64,000 bases of DNA, taken from positions 1,240,001 to 1,304,000 of the forward strand of contig CAVWEY010000002.1 of the NCBI GenBank assembly GCA_963754135.1. The letters are read 5' to 3'. A model generated the notes under the pieces. That model had not been told where the DNA came from, did not search any database, and worked only from the letters and a program-made list of their open reading frames with translations. Below are positions 1 through 9,276 of the stretch, piece by piece (within the stretch, counting starts at the first letter, position 1; each line of letters begins with the position of its first letter). The position numbers and the translations under genes are program-made. Source of the stretch: JAJFUI01 sp963754135 (GTDB lineage Bacteria; Planctomycetota; Planctomycetia; Pirellulales; Thermoguttaceae).

Positions 1-2
1 TC

Positions 3-974
3 AACGGCGACTCCTTCCTGGACATCGTGGCCAGCGTGGTGAGCATCATGATTATCATGGTGGTCATGGAGGGGATGCGGATCAAGAACGCGCCGCCGAA
101 ATTGGCGGTTCCGGCCAGTCCGGCCGCGAAGGAATTGGAGCGGCACCTGGCCGCCGAGGAGTCGCTGCGGGGCGACGTGTGGAAGATTGCCGAAGAGGTC
201 CGCGACGTGAAGCGGCAAGCCGCCGCCCGCGGCGCCGAGCGCGACCTGCTGGCCACCGTGGTAGCCGCCGCGGAAGAGAAGATCCAAGAGCGGCGCGAGA
301 AACTGGACCACGCCAAGCAGGCCGACTTCGATCTGCTGCGCGGATTGTCGCAGTCGCGGTTCCAGCTCGAACAGCTTGTGGGCGAGCGGGAGCGGGTGGA
401 GAATCAGCCGGCCGCGCCAATTGTCGTCGAGAGTTACCCCACCCCGATCAGCCGGGCGGTGGACGGCCCCGAGGCCCATCTACTCTTGAGCAATGGCCGC
501 GTCGTGTTTGTGCCGATCGAGACCCTGGTGGAACAGGTCAAGGCGCGGCTGAGGCGGCAAGGCTCCCAGCTTGCCAACGGCGACGAATTGACGGATACCG
601 TCGGCCCGGTGGACGGTTTCCGGCTCCGCTATACGCTCGGGCGTCACAACATCACGCCCGAAACGATGAGGGAGACCGGACGGGGCGGCAGCTACGTGCA
701 AGTACAGCGGTTCGAGATCATTCCCGACTCCAATGACCTCGGCGAGCCGGTCCGCTTGGCGCTCGAAGAGGGCTCCGACTTCCGCCAGGCGCTTGCCAAA
801 ATCTTGCCGGGGCGGACGACGATCACCATCTGGGTCTATCCGGACGGCTTCGAGGCCTTCCGACAGGTCCGCAAGGAGCTGTACCGTCTTGGCTACGCGA
901 TTGCCGCCCGGCCCCTGCCGCCCGGCACACCGATCAGCGGGTCGCCGCAAGGATCGAAATCGGCCGCACAATGA
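3..974 (+). CDS. Membrane-anchored coiled-coil protein, 5' partial
   Basis: The reading frame is open from the window edge, and the first codons read NGDSFLDIVASVVSIMIIM, so the true start lies upstream. This N-terminus matches planctomycete membrane proteins usually found beside ExbB/MotA-like proton-channel genes (established association; that neighbour is outside the window). One transmembrane helix is followed by a charged coiled coil (roughly residues 40-125: many E, R, K, A) and a C-terminal globular part rich in beta-type sequence. No catalytic motif is seen. The last 80 bases overlap the 3' end of the convergent bioA gene. Function is unknown; a peptidoglycan-space or ExbD-like accessory role is inference only. 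Confidence 0.7.
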   Translation, partial: NGDSFLDIVASVVSIMIIMVVMEGMRIKNAPPKLAVPASPAAKELERHLAAEESLRGDVWKIAEEVRDVKRQAAARGAERDLLATVVAAAEEKIQERREKLDHAKQADFDLLRGLSQSRFQLEQLVGERERVENQPAAPIVVESYPTPISRAVDGPEAHLLLSNGRVVFVPIETLVEQVKARLRRQGSQLANGDELTDTVGPVDGFRLRYTLGRHNITPETMRETGRGGSYVQVQRFEIIPDSNDLGEPVRLALEEGSDFRQALAKILPGRTTITIWVYPDGFEAFRQVRKELYRLGYAIAARPLPPGTPISGSPQGSKSAAQ

Positions 975-2323
975 GCCGTTGCCCGCGGTATTCCCGCTTC
1001 CACTGCCGCCATGATCTTGTCCAATTGTTCCAGCGTGACGGCCAGCGGGGGCATGATGACGATCACGTTGCCCAGAGGGCGGAGCCAGACGCCTTGGGTG
1101 CCGGCGAAATCGCACACTCGCTGGCCACGTTTCTCTTCCCAGGGATAGGGCTCCTTCGTAACAACATCGCGGACCAGTTCCACTGCCGCGATCAGCCCCC
1201 GCTGACGCACGTCGCCCACGTGCGGCAGCCGGGCGATGCGGGCGAGATGCTCCCCCAGCCGGGCGATCTTTGCCGGCAGCTTCTCCAGCGTCCGCTCTTC
1301 CTCGAAGATTTCCAACGAGGCCAGCGCCGCGGCCGCGCCCAGCGGGTTGCCGCCGTAGGTGTGCCCGTGATAAAACGTCTTGCTCTCGGCGTATGTCCCC
1401 AGAAACGCCCGCCAAATTTCCTCGGTCGCCAGCGTGGCGGCCATCGGCAGGTAGCCGCCGGTAAGCCCCTTCGCCAGGCACAGCAGGTCCGGCGAAACTT
1501 CCTCGTGGTCGCAGGCGAACATCTTGCCGGTGCGTCCGAAGCCCACGGCCACCTCGTCGGCAATCAGCAGCACGTCGTATTTCCGCGTCAGTTCGCGGAC
1601 GCCGCGGAGATAGCCCGGCGGGTGCATAATCATCCCCGCCGCCGCCTGCACCAACGGCTCGATCACCATCGCGGCGATCCGCCGGTGATGCTCAGCCAAT
1701 ATCTGCTCCAGCTTCTCCAAGTGGTATTGGCAGAGGTTCTCGCGGGCCAAGCCCGGCGGCGTGCGGTAGCTGTCGGGGGCGGGGACGCGGAGGGTATCGA
1801 ACAGCAGCGGGCGGAACATGGCGTGAAACCGTTCTACCCCGCCCACGCTCACGCTCCCCAGCGTGTCGCCGTGATAGGCCTCGCCCAGGGCCAGGTAGCA
1901 GGTCTTCTCCGGCCGCGGATCGGGCCGCTGCCGCCAATACTGGAAGGCCATTTTGACGGCCACCTCGACGGCCGTGGCCCCGTCGTCGGAGAAGAAGACG
2001 TGCCGCAGGCCCGGTGGGGCAATGTCCACCAGCCGCTTCGCCAGCCGGATCGTGGTGGGATTCGAGCCGCCCAGGTTGGTCACGTGCGCTACTTTGTCGA
2101 GTTGCCCGCGGATGGCCGCGTCGATCTTCGGGTGGCGGTGGCCGTGGATGTTGCACCACAGGCTGCTCACCCCGTCGATGTACTCGTTCCCGTCAATATC
2201 GACCAGTACGCACCCTTCGGCCCATTCCACCACAAACGGCTTGTACTCGGCCATTTGCGTGAAGGCGTGCCAGACCAGCGTCCGGTCCCAATCGCACAAC
2301 TCGCGCAGGTTATGCTTTAGCAT
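893..2323 (-). CDS. bioA: Adenosylmethionine-8-amino-7-oxononanoate aminotransferase
   Basis: BioA transfers the amino group of S-adenosylmethionine to 7-keto-8-aminopelargonate, the second-last part of biotin synthesis, using PLP in the cytoplasm. The 476-residue frame is full length and unbroken. It shows the early WHAFTQM motif (about residue 19), EAYHGD with the substrate/PLP tyrosine at 150, the ADEV aspartate at 256, and the PLP lysine at 285 in LAKGLTGG. The start at 2323 is preferred because alignment to the family begins there and a GGAG lies upstream. An in-frame ATG at 2392 would add 23 residues that look like a duplicated start (MLQHDNGRE versus MLKHNLRE). The 3' end overlaps the convergent upstream-edge gene. 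No other biotin gene is nearby. Confidence 0.93.
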   Translation of the reverse strand: MLKHNLRELCDWDRTLVWHAFTQMAEYKPFVVEWAEGCVLVDIDGNEYIDGVSSLWCNIHGHRHPKIDAAIRGQLDKVAHVTNLGGSNPTTIRLAKRLVDIAPPGLRHVFFSDDGATAVEVAVKMAFQYWRQRPDPRPEKTCYLALGEAYHGDTLGSVSVGGVERFHAMFRPLLFDTLRVPAPDSYRTPPGLARENLCQYHLEKLEQILAEHHRRIAAMVIEPLVQAAAGMIMHPPGYLRGVRELTRKYDVLLIADEVAVGFGRTGKMFACDHEEVSPDLLCLAKGLTGGYLPMAATLATEEIWRAFLGTYAESKTFYHGHTYGGNPLGAAAALASLEIFEEERTLEKLPAKIARLGEHLARIARLPHVGDVRQRGLIAAVELVRDVVTKEPYPWEEKRGQRVCDFAGTQGVWLRPLGNVIVIMPPLAVTLEQLDKIMAAVEAGIPRATAHCAADFDPCGDPLIGVPGGRGRAAIA

Positions 2324-2395
2324 AACGCTCGGGTCTCCATCAATGATGCGCTGCAAAGAGGCGTCTTCGCGGCCGTTGTCATGCTGAAGCATAAC
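2309..2395. promoter_or_regulatory. Two near-identical 18-bp palindromes at the bioA/purB divergence
   Basis: Positions 2309-2326 (gttatgctttagcataac) form a perfect palindrome around a 2-base centre. Positions 2378-2395 (gtcatgctgaagcataac) are the same with one arm mismatch. The centres are 69 bp apart, between divergent bioA and purB, and the first covers the bioA start codon. They do not look like a BirA operator. They could be an operator pair or a small duplicated segment. Confidence 0.4.
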
Positions 2396-2521
2396 CTAGG
2401 TGGCCGGCAGGGGGCAGTGGGGGCAAGACCGGCACGGCGGGGAATTGACAGAACGCCCGCCGCGGCGTACAACGCGATGTACACGTTGAATCGCACCTCA
2501 GCAAGCAACCGGGAAGCTCCC

Positions 2522-3956
2522 ATGCCCGACAACCCGAACCAATACGACAACCCGCTGGTGGCCCGTTACGCCTCGCCGGAGATGAGCGCGCTGTGGAGTC
2601 CGCAGCGGAAGTTCAGCACCTGGCGGCGGCTGTGGTTGGCGCTGGCCGAGGCCGAGGCGGAACTGGGTTTGCCCATCACCCGGCGGCAGATCGACGAACT
2701 CAAGGCCCACCTGGACGACATCGACTTCGAGGCGGCGGCCCGGCACGAGCGGCGGCTGCGGCACGACGTGATGGCCCACGTCCACGCCTACGGTGAACTG
2801 TGCCCCGACGCCATGCCGATCATCCACCTCGGGGCCACGAGTTGCTACGTGACCGACAACACCGATCTGCTGTTGCTCCGCGAGGGGCTGCAAATGATCG
2901 CCCGGCGCACTGCTGCGGTGATCGACGCGCTCGGGGAGTTCGCCGCCCGGCGCCGCGATCTGCCCTGCCTGGCGTTCACGCATTTTCAGCCGGCGCAACC
3001 GACCACGGTGGGCCGGCGGGCGTGTCTCTGGGCACATGACTTCGCCCTGGACCTGGCCGAGATCGAGCACCGCACCGCGGGCCTCAAGGCGCTGGGCAAC
3101 AAAGGGACGACCGGCACCCAGGCGAGTTTCCTGGAGCTTTTCCACGGCGACCACGCGAAGGTCCGCAAGCTGGAGGAATTGATCTGCCGCAAGATCGGGC
3201 TTCGACGCGGCCTACCCCATCAGCGGCCAGACGTACTCGCGGAAGATCGACGCCCAGGTGCTCGGCGCGCTCTCCGGCGTGGCCCAGCGCGCACAAGATG
3301 GCGACCGACATCCGGCTGTTGGCCCATCGGAAGGAAATCGAGGAGCCGTTCGAGAAGGACCAGGTTGGCTCGTCGGCGATGGCCTACAAGCGGAACCCGA
3401 TGCGGTGCGAGCGGATTTGCGGGCTGGCGCGGTTCCTGACGAGCCTGGAATCCAGCGCAGCCCAGACGGCCTCGCGTCCAATGGCTCGAACGGACGCTGG
3501 ACGACAGCGCCAACCGCCGGCTGGTGCTGCCGCAGGCCTTCCTGGCCGCCGACGCCGTGCTGATCCTCTGCCAGAACGTGGCCGCCGGACTGGTGGTCTA
3601 TCCGAAGGTGATTGCGGCCAATCTGGAGGCGGAATTGCCCTTTATGGCCACGGAGAACATCCTCATGGCGGGCGTGGCGGCGGGCGGCAGACCGGCAGGA
3701 ACTGCACGAGCATCTCCGCCGCCACTCGCAGGCCGCCGCCGCCGTGGTCAAGGAGCAAGGCGGGCGGAACGACCTCATGGACCGCCTGGCCGCCGATCCG
3801 GCCTTCGCCAAGGTCAACCTGACTATGCTGATGAACCCCGCGCAGTTCATCGGCCGCGCGCCACAGCAGGTGGATGAGTTTCTGGCCGAGGTGGTTGAGC
3901 CGATCCGGGCAAGATATGCGGACCAATGGACCGCGACGGCGGATGTCCGCGTGTAG
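2522..3956 (+). pseudogene. purB: Adenylosuccinate lyase, broken by four frameshifts as sequenced
   Basis: PurB makes AMP from adenylosuccinate and also acts earlier, on SAICAR. The start at 2522 (MPDNPNQYDNPL) follows a GGGAAG. Homology runs through all three frames. N-terminal domain: LGATSCYVTDNTD, THFQPAQPTTVG, and GNKGTTGTQASFLELF. It then shifts at about 3197 (a GGG run with one extra G), 3288 (a shortened CG dinucleotide run), 3476 and 3690. The fumarase/lyase signature SSAMAYKRNPM is intact in one segment and the C-terminus ends ARYADQW. All four shifts move the frame by +1. Because purB is normally essential, sequencing error is likelier than true decay. It is divergent from bioA. 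Confidence 0.85.
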
Positions 3957-3993
3957 GCGGCGTGCTTACACGCCGCCAGCCAAACGGGCCGGG

Positions 3994-4272
3994 CTAACCG
4001 ATCTCGTCCAGCAGCCGCTCGACGGCGGCATTGAGCTTGTCGCCGGTTTCGTAGGTGCCCGCGGCGATCTGCTGACGGACCGCTTCAACGCGGTCCTCGC
4101 GGATCTCGGGCATCTGCTGGACTTGCTCCACCAGCCGAGCGGCTTCGGAGATGTCCACTTCGTCGGCGGTCTGGGGCGCCTCGGGCCGGGTCATCGGCTG
4201 ATTGGGCCGGATTCCGTGCGGACCCCCGAGCGGTTGCGGACCGTGCATCTGACTAGGACCGTAAATGTGCAT
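3994..4272 (-). CDS. flgM: FlgM-like anti-sigma-28 factor
   Basis: FlgM binds the flagellar sigma factor and holds back late flagellar genes until the hook is built. This 92-residue protein has the right size, a disordered proline-rich N-terminus (residues 1-35), and the conserved C-terminal sigma-binding half: DEVDISEAARLVEQV, then EIREDRVEAVRQQIAAGTY and KLNAAVERLLDEI at the end. The gene stands alone, convergent with purB, with no other flagellar gene in the window. The family call rests on the C-terminal half. Confidence 0.8.
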   Translation of the reverse strand: MHIYGPSQMHGPQPLGGPHGIRPNQPMTRPEAPQTADEVDISEAARLVEQVQQMPEIREDRVEAVRQQIAAGTYETGDKLNAAVERLLDEIG

Positions 4273-4927
4273 TGCTTCTTCTCCACCAAGACAAGTCGGA
4301 CAGTCGGTTCATCGGCCGTCGCCGCGACGCGGATTCAGCCTCGTCGCCCGGCGAGCTTGTAGTGAAAAAATCTCCTCCACAGTCTTGTAACGCCTATGAT
4401 GGCGCGATCTCTTGCCCAATGATGCGAAGCGGAATCGGCGGATGTCTTCCGTCAACGTCACGCCGCCTGCAACCGCACCGTTGGGCACCCGACCGCAGCG
4501 GCCGTGTCGGTCGAATCTCCTCCATGACTTCTGCGTGCCATCGGGGTGCTGGCGAATATACCTATTATGCACCGCCGCCACCCTCCGGCCAAGCGGACTC
4601 TGAACCGAGCCCTCGTGAATAGCACTAGCCAATATACGGACTTCGACGGACGGCGGTTCGTAATGCCGGCTTTAGCCGGTGGCCGGCGAGCGGTGTCTGC
4701 CAACTCGATGGCCGGCTGAAGCCGGAACCACGAACCGTCCGAGGCGGGATTATAGGTGGTTGCCGGAAACTGGACAAGATCGATCTAGCCGTGAGCCACC
4801 CCTTACGGGTGGTACATCCTGGAACTTTGAGATTCCCGGCCTCCGCTGCGGAACCTCTCCCGCTGCCAAGGGTTTATCAAGGCGTAGGAGTGGTTTTTGT
4901 TCCCCACCAGTATCGAGGAGAAATGCG
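4273..4927. other. Intergenic stretch with no convincing gene
   Basis: Short open frames exist on both strands, but none has a ribosome site plus protein-like composition. The only clear structure is an inverted repeat at 4655-4736. The GAGGAG ribosome site of the next gene is at 4915-4920. Confidence 0.5.
4655..4736. repeat. REP-like inverted repeat
   Basis: Arms at 4655-4679 and 4712-4736 are inverted copies with about four mismatches (ccggctttagccgg against ccggctgaagccgg, flanked by ggttcgt and acgaacc). A half copy of the right arm recurs at about 14820-14850 (cctgaaggcgg, accacgaacg). The form is that of a dispersed extragenic palindrome. Confidence 0.6.
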
Positions 4928-6504
4928 ATGCAGAGGGTTTTTTTAGGTTTGCTGACGGCCTTGGCGGTCGTCATGTCGCCGCAGTACTTGGCGGCCCAAG
5001 ACGGGAAACGGCCCGATGGGCCCCGTCCCGAGATGAAGGGTCACTGGCCGGGTCCGCGGCCGGAAGCCGGTCAGCCTTGGCAACACGGCGCCAAGCCCCC
5101 GAGACGGGGGCCAGCAACACCGCGGCAGCCAATGGCGAAGGCCGGCGGTCCCCAGGCTTCGATGCCTAACGCAAGGGCGATCTTTGACGCCCTGGACACC
5201 AACCATGACGGAAAACTCAGCTTTGAGGAGTTTTGCGTCGGCTTGCGTCATTTGCGCCAAGCGCTGGCGACGCGGGCCCAAGCGTGGTCGGCTCCCTTTC
5301 AACGGGGCGTTTTTGCCCAAGCCCCCAAGGGAATGCCCGGCTTCGGACAACAGCCTGGCAACAGGTTTTTCCTGTTCACCCAGAAGCCTCAGCTTCCCCA
5401 TCCGCAGGGCGCGGTGCGGTCATTATGAAGAGGCCGCAGCAGGCCGGACCAAAGGGTTGCCCATTGGCTAAGGCATGCCCCGTGCACCAGAAGGGGATCA
5501 AGGGGCGGAATGGCCCCCCCACGGAATGAACGGCCGCGACGGCCACAAGCCCGCCTTTGCGATGAAGGGTGGCTTCCAAGGTCACAGGCATCCGCAAGGG
5601 ATGCGGGGTTTCCAAGGCCAACAGTGGGCTCGTGGATTCCAGGGCCATCAGTGGGGCCACCACAAGGGCGGCTTCCAAGGCCATCAGTGGGCTGGTGGAT
5701 TCCAGGGCCATCAGTGGGGCCACCACAAGGGCGGCTTCCAAGGCCAACAGTGGGCTCGTGGATTCCAGGGCCATCAGTGGGGCCACCACAAGGGCGGCTT
5801 CCAAGGCCAACAGTGGGCTCGTGGATTCCAAGGCCATCAGTGGGGCCACCACAAGCACGGCTTCCGAGGCCACCAGTGCCGTCATCATGGCATGAAAGGC
5901 TTCCAAGGCCGCCAGTGGGCCCGTGGCTTCCAAGGCCGTCAGTGGGGCCACAACAAGGGTGGCTTCCGCGGCTTCCAGGGACCGCGTCCCTGGGGTGGCT
6001 TCCAAGGGTTCCGGGGCCCAGGATTTCCGGGGCCGCAACAGAGAGGCGGCTTCCGCGGATTCCCTGGCTTCCAGGGACCGCAGGCGTGGACCGGCTTCCC
6101 CGGTTTCCAAGGTTTCCAGGGACAGCATCAGAAGAGAGGACGGCTTCCAGGGTCACAAGCGGCCCGACGTGAAGAAGTCGGCGCCGAAGGCCCCGCCGAA
6201 GAAGTTCGAGAAGAAGGCTCAGGCCGGCGACAGGTCGATCGAGGCCCGCTTGACCGCCCTGGAGAATCAGCAGTCCGCCATTCTGGCCGCCTTGCAGGAG
6301 CAGCAAGCCGCCGTGATGTCGGCTTTGCAGCAGACCAACGACATGATCAACGCCAGGCTGGCCGCGCTGGAGCGGCCGCAGGGCGGATTCGAGCCGATGG
6401 TCCGTCAGCCCGGGCCCGAGCGCGGCCCGCGGGAACTCTCCTCCAGGGTCGGCAGGAACCCCTGGGGTCCGTCCAGCGATCCGCAAGACGACGATCGGGA
6501 CTAG
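4928..6504 (+). pseudogene. Secreted EF-hand protein with GFQGHQW repeats, frameshifted
   Basis: A signal peptide (MQRVFLGLLTALAVVMS, then LAAQ) follows an ideal GAGGAG site. A single EF-hand loop, DTNHDGKLSFEEF, lies near residue 97. After shifts near 5400 and at a C7 run (5514-5520), the frame continues as a His/Gly/Gln/Trp-rich region with GFQGxQW repeats. After a further shift at about 6135 it ends in a coiled-coil segment (RLTALENQQSAILAALQ, then DMINARLAALERP) and an acidic tail. Read through the shifts it is one protein of about 525 residues. It may bind calcium and transition metals (inference from the EF-hand and histidines). A strong terminator follows. It could instead be two genes, but there is no ribosome site at the second part. 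Confidence 0.6.
5607..5858 (+). repeat. Four tandem 63-bp coding repeats
   Basis: Four in-frame 63-bp units each encode 21 residues of the type GFQGHQWAGGFQGHQWGHHKG, itself two related halves. Units start at 5607, 5670, 5733 and 5796, differ at few bases, and decay into variant copies up to about 6150. Confidence 0.85.
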
Positions 6505-6545
6505 TGCCGGAGCCATCCGGTTGCTAGCGTCGTCCTGACCGAGGC

Positions 6546-6581
6546 GCCCGGCGAGGAGCCGCTTTCCTCGCCGGGCTTTTT
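6546..6581 (+). terminator. Rho-independent terminator
   Basis: Perfect 12-bp GC-rich stem (6546-6557 with 6565-6576), 7-nt loop, then TTTTT at 6577-6581, 42 bases after the EF-hand gene stop. Confidence 0.9.
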
Positions 6582-6655
6582 GCTGCGCCGACTCCCGTGC
6601 TGAACCACTTCCGACCGTTCTCCGTAGTAGGAAATGAGGGCGGGAGGGCGCTGCC

Positions 6656-6856
6656 ATGAGCAACGAACAACCAAGCACCGACGAACGCGTGCTGATCGGC
6701 GGCGATTATTGGGACATTCCCGTGCGGATCAAGTTGCGGGCTTACCTGCACTTCGGCCGGCGGATCGACGGCCAACTCCGCCGGCTTACCGAGGAAAGTT
6801 CAATGTTGGGGCGGCGGTGGAACAGCCGTCCCAACGCAAGGCGACGTCCGCCGTAG
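6656..6856 (+). CDS. Small hypothetical protein
   Basis: A 66-residue frame beginning MSNEQPSTDERVLIGGDYW with a GGAGGG upstream. The first 45 residues (IPVRIKLRAYLHFGRRIDGQL) look like real coding sequence. The last 20 are encoded by a palindromic repeat at 6805-6835, so the original C-terminus has probably been replaced. No function recognised. Confidence 0.5.
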   Translation: MSNEQPSTDERVLIGGDYWDIPVRIKLRAYLHFGRRIDGQLRRLTEESSMLGRRWNSRPNARRRPP

Positions 6857-6966
6857 GGCTTGTCCCGCGCCGCGGCGCATCATCCGAGCCTCCCTGTCCG
6901 CGCCGCGCCGGGCAAGTCCCACGGCAGCATCCACCGTTGGGGCGGCAGTTCAACTGCCGCCCCAAC
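6805..6966. repeat. Pair of 31-bp palindromes
   Basis: 6936-6966 is a perfect palindrome with 15-bp arms (gttggggcggcagtt) around one base. 6805-6835 is a degenerate copy of the same 31-base element. The pair, about 100 bp apart, resembles paired REP elements. Confidence 0.7.
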
Positions 6967-6983
6967 GCGGTTTCTTGGCTCAC

Positions 6984-7538
6984 TCAGTAGATGAACACGG
7001 CCGCCGCCACCACCGTGGTCCACAGCCCGTCCTTGTCCCCCTCGGCGGTCTGCACGCAGGCGCGGGTGTTGATGATCTTGTGCGACATGTGGTAGATCTC
7101 TTTCCGCTTGTCGTAAGCGGTTTCGGGGTCGAACTCGATGCCCAGCGTGGTGGCCAGCATGGTGGCGGCCATGTCCTCGACCAGGTCCCGCATCTTCGGC
7201 TCGGTGATCCCGTAGTCGTGGTGCTCGGAGATATATCCGTACTGCTCACCCTTGGCGGGGACGGCCAGCCCGACGCCCGCTCCTACCATCCGCGACGGCT
7301 CGTTGGTCGAGGCCTCGGCCAGCACGACATGCACGATCTGGCCGGGCTGGAGCTTGGGCAGCCCACGGGCCTTCGAGATTACCTTGCAGTGCGGGGGATA
7401 GATGCTCGATACCCGCACCAGATTGAACACCTCGATACCGGCGTTGCGCAGGGCCAACTCGAAACTTTGCAGCTTGTTCCGGTGCTTGCCGACGCCGTCG
7501 GTAAAGAAGACTTCCTTCGGTACGAAGGGTTCGCCCAT
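6984..7538 (-). CDS. Pyruvoyl-dependent arginine decarboxylase
   Basis: The enzyme turns arginine into agmatine, the entry to polyamine synthesis. It is made as a proenzyme that cuts itself at a serine pair to create the pyruvoyl cofactor. The start at 7538 (MGEPFVPKEVFFTDG) has GGAGG 8 bases upstream. The 184-residue product has the family length and the self-cleavage motif LVRVSSIYPP, with the scissile Ser44-Ser45. Later family motifs are LAEASTNEPSRMVGAGVGLA and the glutamate-rich DYGITEPKM segment. It stands alone, with no speB or speE neighbour. Confidence 0.9.
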   Translation of the reverse strand: MGEPFVPKEVFFTDGVGKHRNKLQSFELALRNAGIEVFNLVRVSSIYPPHCKVISKARGLPKLQPGQIVHVVLAEASTNEPSRMVGAGVGLAVPAKGEQYGYISEHHDYGITEPKMRDLVEDMAATMLATTLGIEFDPETAYDKRKEIYHMSHKIINTRACVQTAEGDKDGLWTTVVAAAVFIY

Positions 7539-7972
7539 CAAAGTGCCTCCAGGGTTGGGAAAGGGGTGGCGTAGAGGGTTTGTCCCGCCGCTGTTTGGCA
7601 GGGCGTATAAACTACCCGATCCTCCCGGACTCCGCAAGTAACTCCTCTTATGGGAGGCGGCTCCCAGCGCCCGCAATCTCTCCATCGAGTTGGTCAACGA
7701 ATCGCGTTTCGGCCAATTTCAGGCTCCAACTGGGGGGCAAATATCAGCTTTCAATGGTCAAATCAGCGTCTCCTTTTTCACGCCGACCATGATGCGTTTT
7801 TGACCGGTGGCTTTCAAGACCGGGAATTGGGCCAATTGGGCCACGGGGCGGGCGGGCGAGGCGGAGTAAACAGCCACTTGCCAGCCCTGTGAGGAATCAG
7901 CTAAAAAGGGCATGAACGCAACCGGCCGTTTGAATCCCCCCGTGACACGGGATGAACACAGGGCAATAAGCC
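7539..7972. other. Intergenic, no gene seen
   Basis: Divergent promoter region between the arginine decarboxylase and a membrane-protein operon. No convincing frame, hairpin or repeat was found. Confidence 0.4.
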
Positions 7973-8593
7973 GTGGCAGCCACGTTGGGATTGATCGTTG
8001 GACTGGCGATCGCGGGGGGGGCCGTATTGTTTGCCGCGTTGGGCTGTCTTAACTGGGTACTGAGACCGCTGGATCGTGCCGCCAAGAACCGACCATTCGC
8101 CATCCAATTCAGTCTGGCCGATCTCCTCTGCCTGTTCGTGCTGGTGCAATTGCCGTTGGGAGTTGTGCATTCGGTCTTGCATTGGGTGCCGCGCGGCGGC
8201 GAGGTCCACGTGGGGGTGTTGGTTGTCGACCTCGTAGTTGGCCTACTCGCCGCCTCGGTCTGGTGGGCCTACGTGCGGACGCTTTCTCGGGCGGGCATTC
8301 ACGTGGTCTGGCACCGCTGCGTCGCCCTGACCATCGCTCTGCCCGCCGCCTTCCTCGGCAGCATCGCCATGACCCTTCTGCCCGTCCTGGCGGTCGGTCT
8401 GCTGATCGGGCGGGAAACCTCCGCCGGCCTCTGGATGCTTCTGGCGATGGTAGCGGTTGGCGGCGTCCTCTACGGTCTCGGCCGGTTCACCCGCGCGATC
8501 GTGGCGGCGGCCGAGGCCCGGCGAAGCGGTCGTCTCCTGGCCGGGGGGCTTGACATCCACAACAATGGCGGCGAAGATAGAACTGTATCTTAG
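7973..8593 (+). CDS. Multi-pass membrane protein, unknown
   Basis: A 206-residue protein with about five hydrophobic segments: near residues 3-28, 45-65, 75-95, 108-135 and 145-165. The charged tail is rich in arginine and alanine. The GTG start at 7973 is tentative because no clear ribosome site is seen. It ends 26 bases before the ECF sigma factor, so it is probably the first gene of that operon. A sensor or anti-sigma-like role is inferred from position only; no family is recognised. Confidence 0.55.
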   Translation: MAATLGLIVGLAIAGGAVLFAALGCLNWVLRPLDRAAKNRPFAIQFSLADLLCLFVLVQLPLGVVHSVLHWVPRGGEVHVGVLVVDLVVGLLAASVWWAYVRTLSRAGIHVVWHRCVALTIALPAAFLGSIAMTLLPVLAVGLLIGRETSAGLWMLLAMVAVGGVLYGLGRFTRAIVAAAEARRSGRLLAGGLDIHNNGGEDRTVS

Positions 8594-8619
8594 GCGGCCT
8601 CGGGACGTGAGGGTTAGCC

Positions 8620-9177
8620 GTGTCCGGTTCGCAGTCCTCCAAGGATTTTCTGGATCGCCTGAACGCCGGGAGCGAGTCGGCCAAGGAAGAGGTGTACACC
8701 CGGTACTTTGATCGGCTCTATCGAGCCGCGGAACGTCTGATTGGCGAGCGTTTGAGAAGGGTATTTGCGCCCGAGGACGCGGCCCAGTCCGCGCTGGCTT
8801 CCTTCTTCCGTGGCATGGCCAAGGGGAGATACCACTTCGATCAGTCAGGCAGGCTGTGGGGTCTGCTGGTGACGATCATGCGTCACAAAATCCAAGAACA
8901 TGGGGGTGCCGGGCCAGAGCAGTTGCCGGAGCCGGAGAAAATCATCAATGGTGAGCCGCCGCCGGAAAAGGCGGTGGAATTGGCCGACGCCATCGAAGCC
9001 GCGACAGTCGAACTGAAACCGCGCCATCTGGAGATTTGCCATCTCTTCTATCAGGAAGAACTCTCGTCGCGGGAAATCGCCGCTCGGGTGGGGTGTTCAC
9101 GGTGGACGGTCCGCCGCGTCCTGGACGAGTTCGGCTACCGGCTGCGCGATCGCCTGGATGACCAGTTGGCCGGTTGA
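8620..9177 (+). CDS. ECF-type RNA polymerase sigma factor
   Basis: 185 residues with sigma region 2 (FDRLYRAAERLIGERL, then FAPEDAAQSALASFFRGM) and region 4 (LKPRHLEICHLFYQEELSSREIAARVGCSRWTVRRVLDEF), the helix-turn-helix that reads the -35 box. The GTG start at 8620 has GAGGG at the right distance. It belongs to the planctomycete group of ECF factors that sit beside Ser/Thr kinases, and here a kinase follows 99 bases later. That pairing suggests activity control by phosphorylation rather than a classical anti-sigma factor (family knowledge plus inference). Confidence 0.88.
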   Translation: MSGSQSSKDFLDRLNAGSESAKEEVYTRYFDRLYRAAERLIGERLRRVFAPEDAAQSALASFFRGMAKGRYHFDQSGRLWGLLVTIMRHKIQEHGGAGPEQLPEPEKIINGEPPPEKAVELADAIEAATVELKPRHLEICHLFYQEELSSREIAARVGCSRWTVRRVLDEFGYRLRDRLDDQLAG

Positions 9178-9276
9178 GAGGACATTTTTGCACCCAACCC
9201 CGGCTCGCCGCGGCTTAAACAATTGGGAAGCGGCAGGTCCGCGTGACAATTGGGCCCTGTTAAAGGGGAGAAAAAC

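Noticed and set aside
971..2320. 449-codon plus-strand frame opposite bioA
   Set aside because: Antisense shadow of a clear enzyme gene.
2522..3956. Programmed frameshifting in purB
   Set aside because: Four shifts at unrelated sites without slippery heptamers or downstream structures; purB is not known to use recoding.
4309..4632. 107-codon minus-strand frame
   Set aside because: No ribosome site, arginine-rich shadow-like composition and no recognisable motif.
5607..5858. Tandem repeats considered as a CRISPR array
   Set aside because: Units are in-frame coding repeats with no unique spacers. The same holds for the 126-bp TPR units at 11634-12893.
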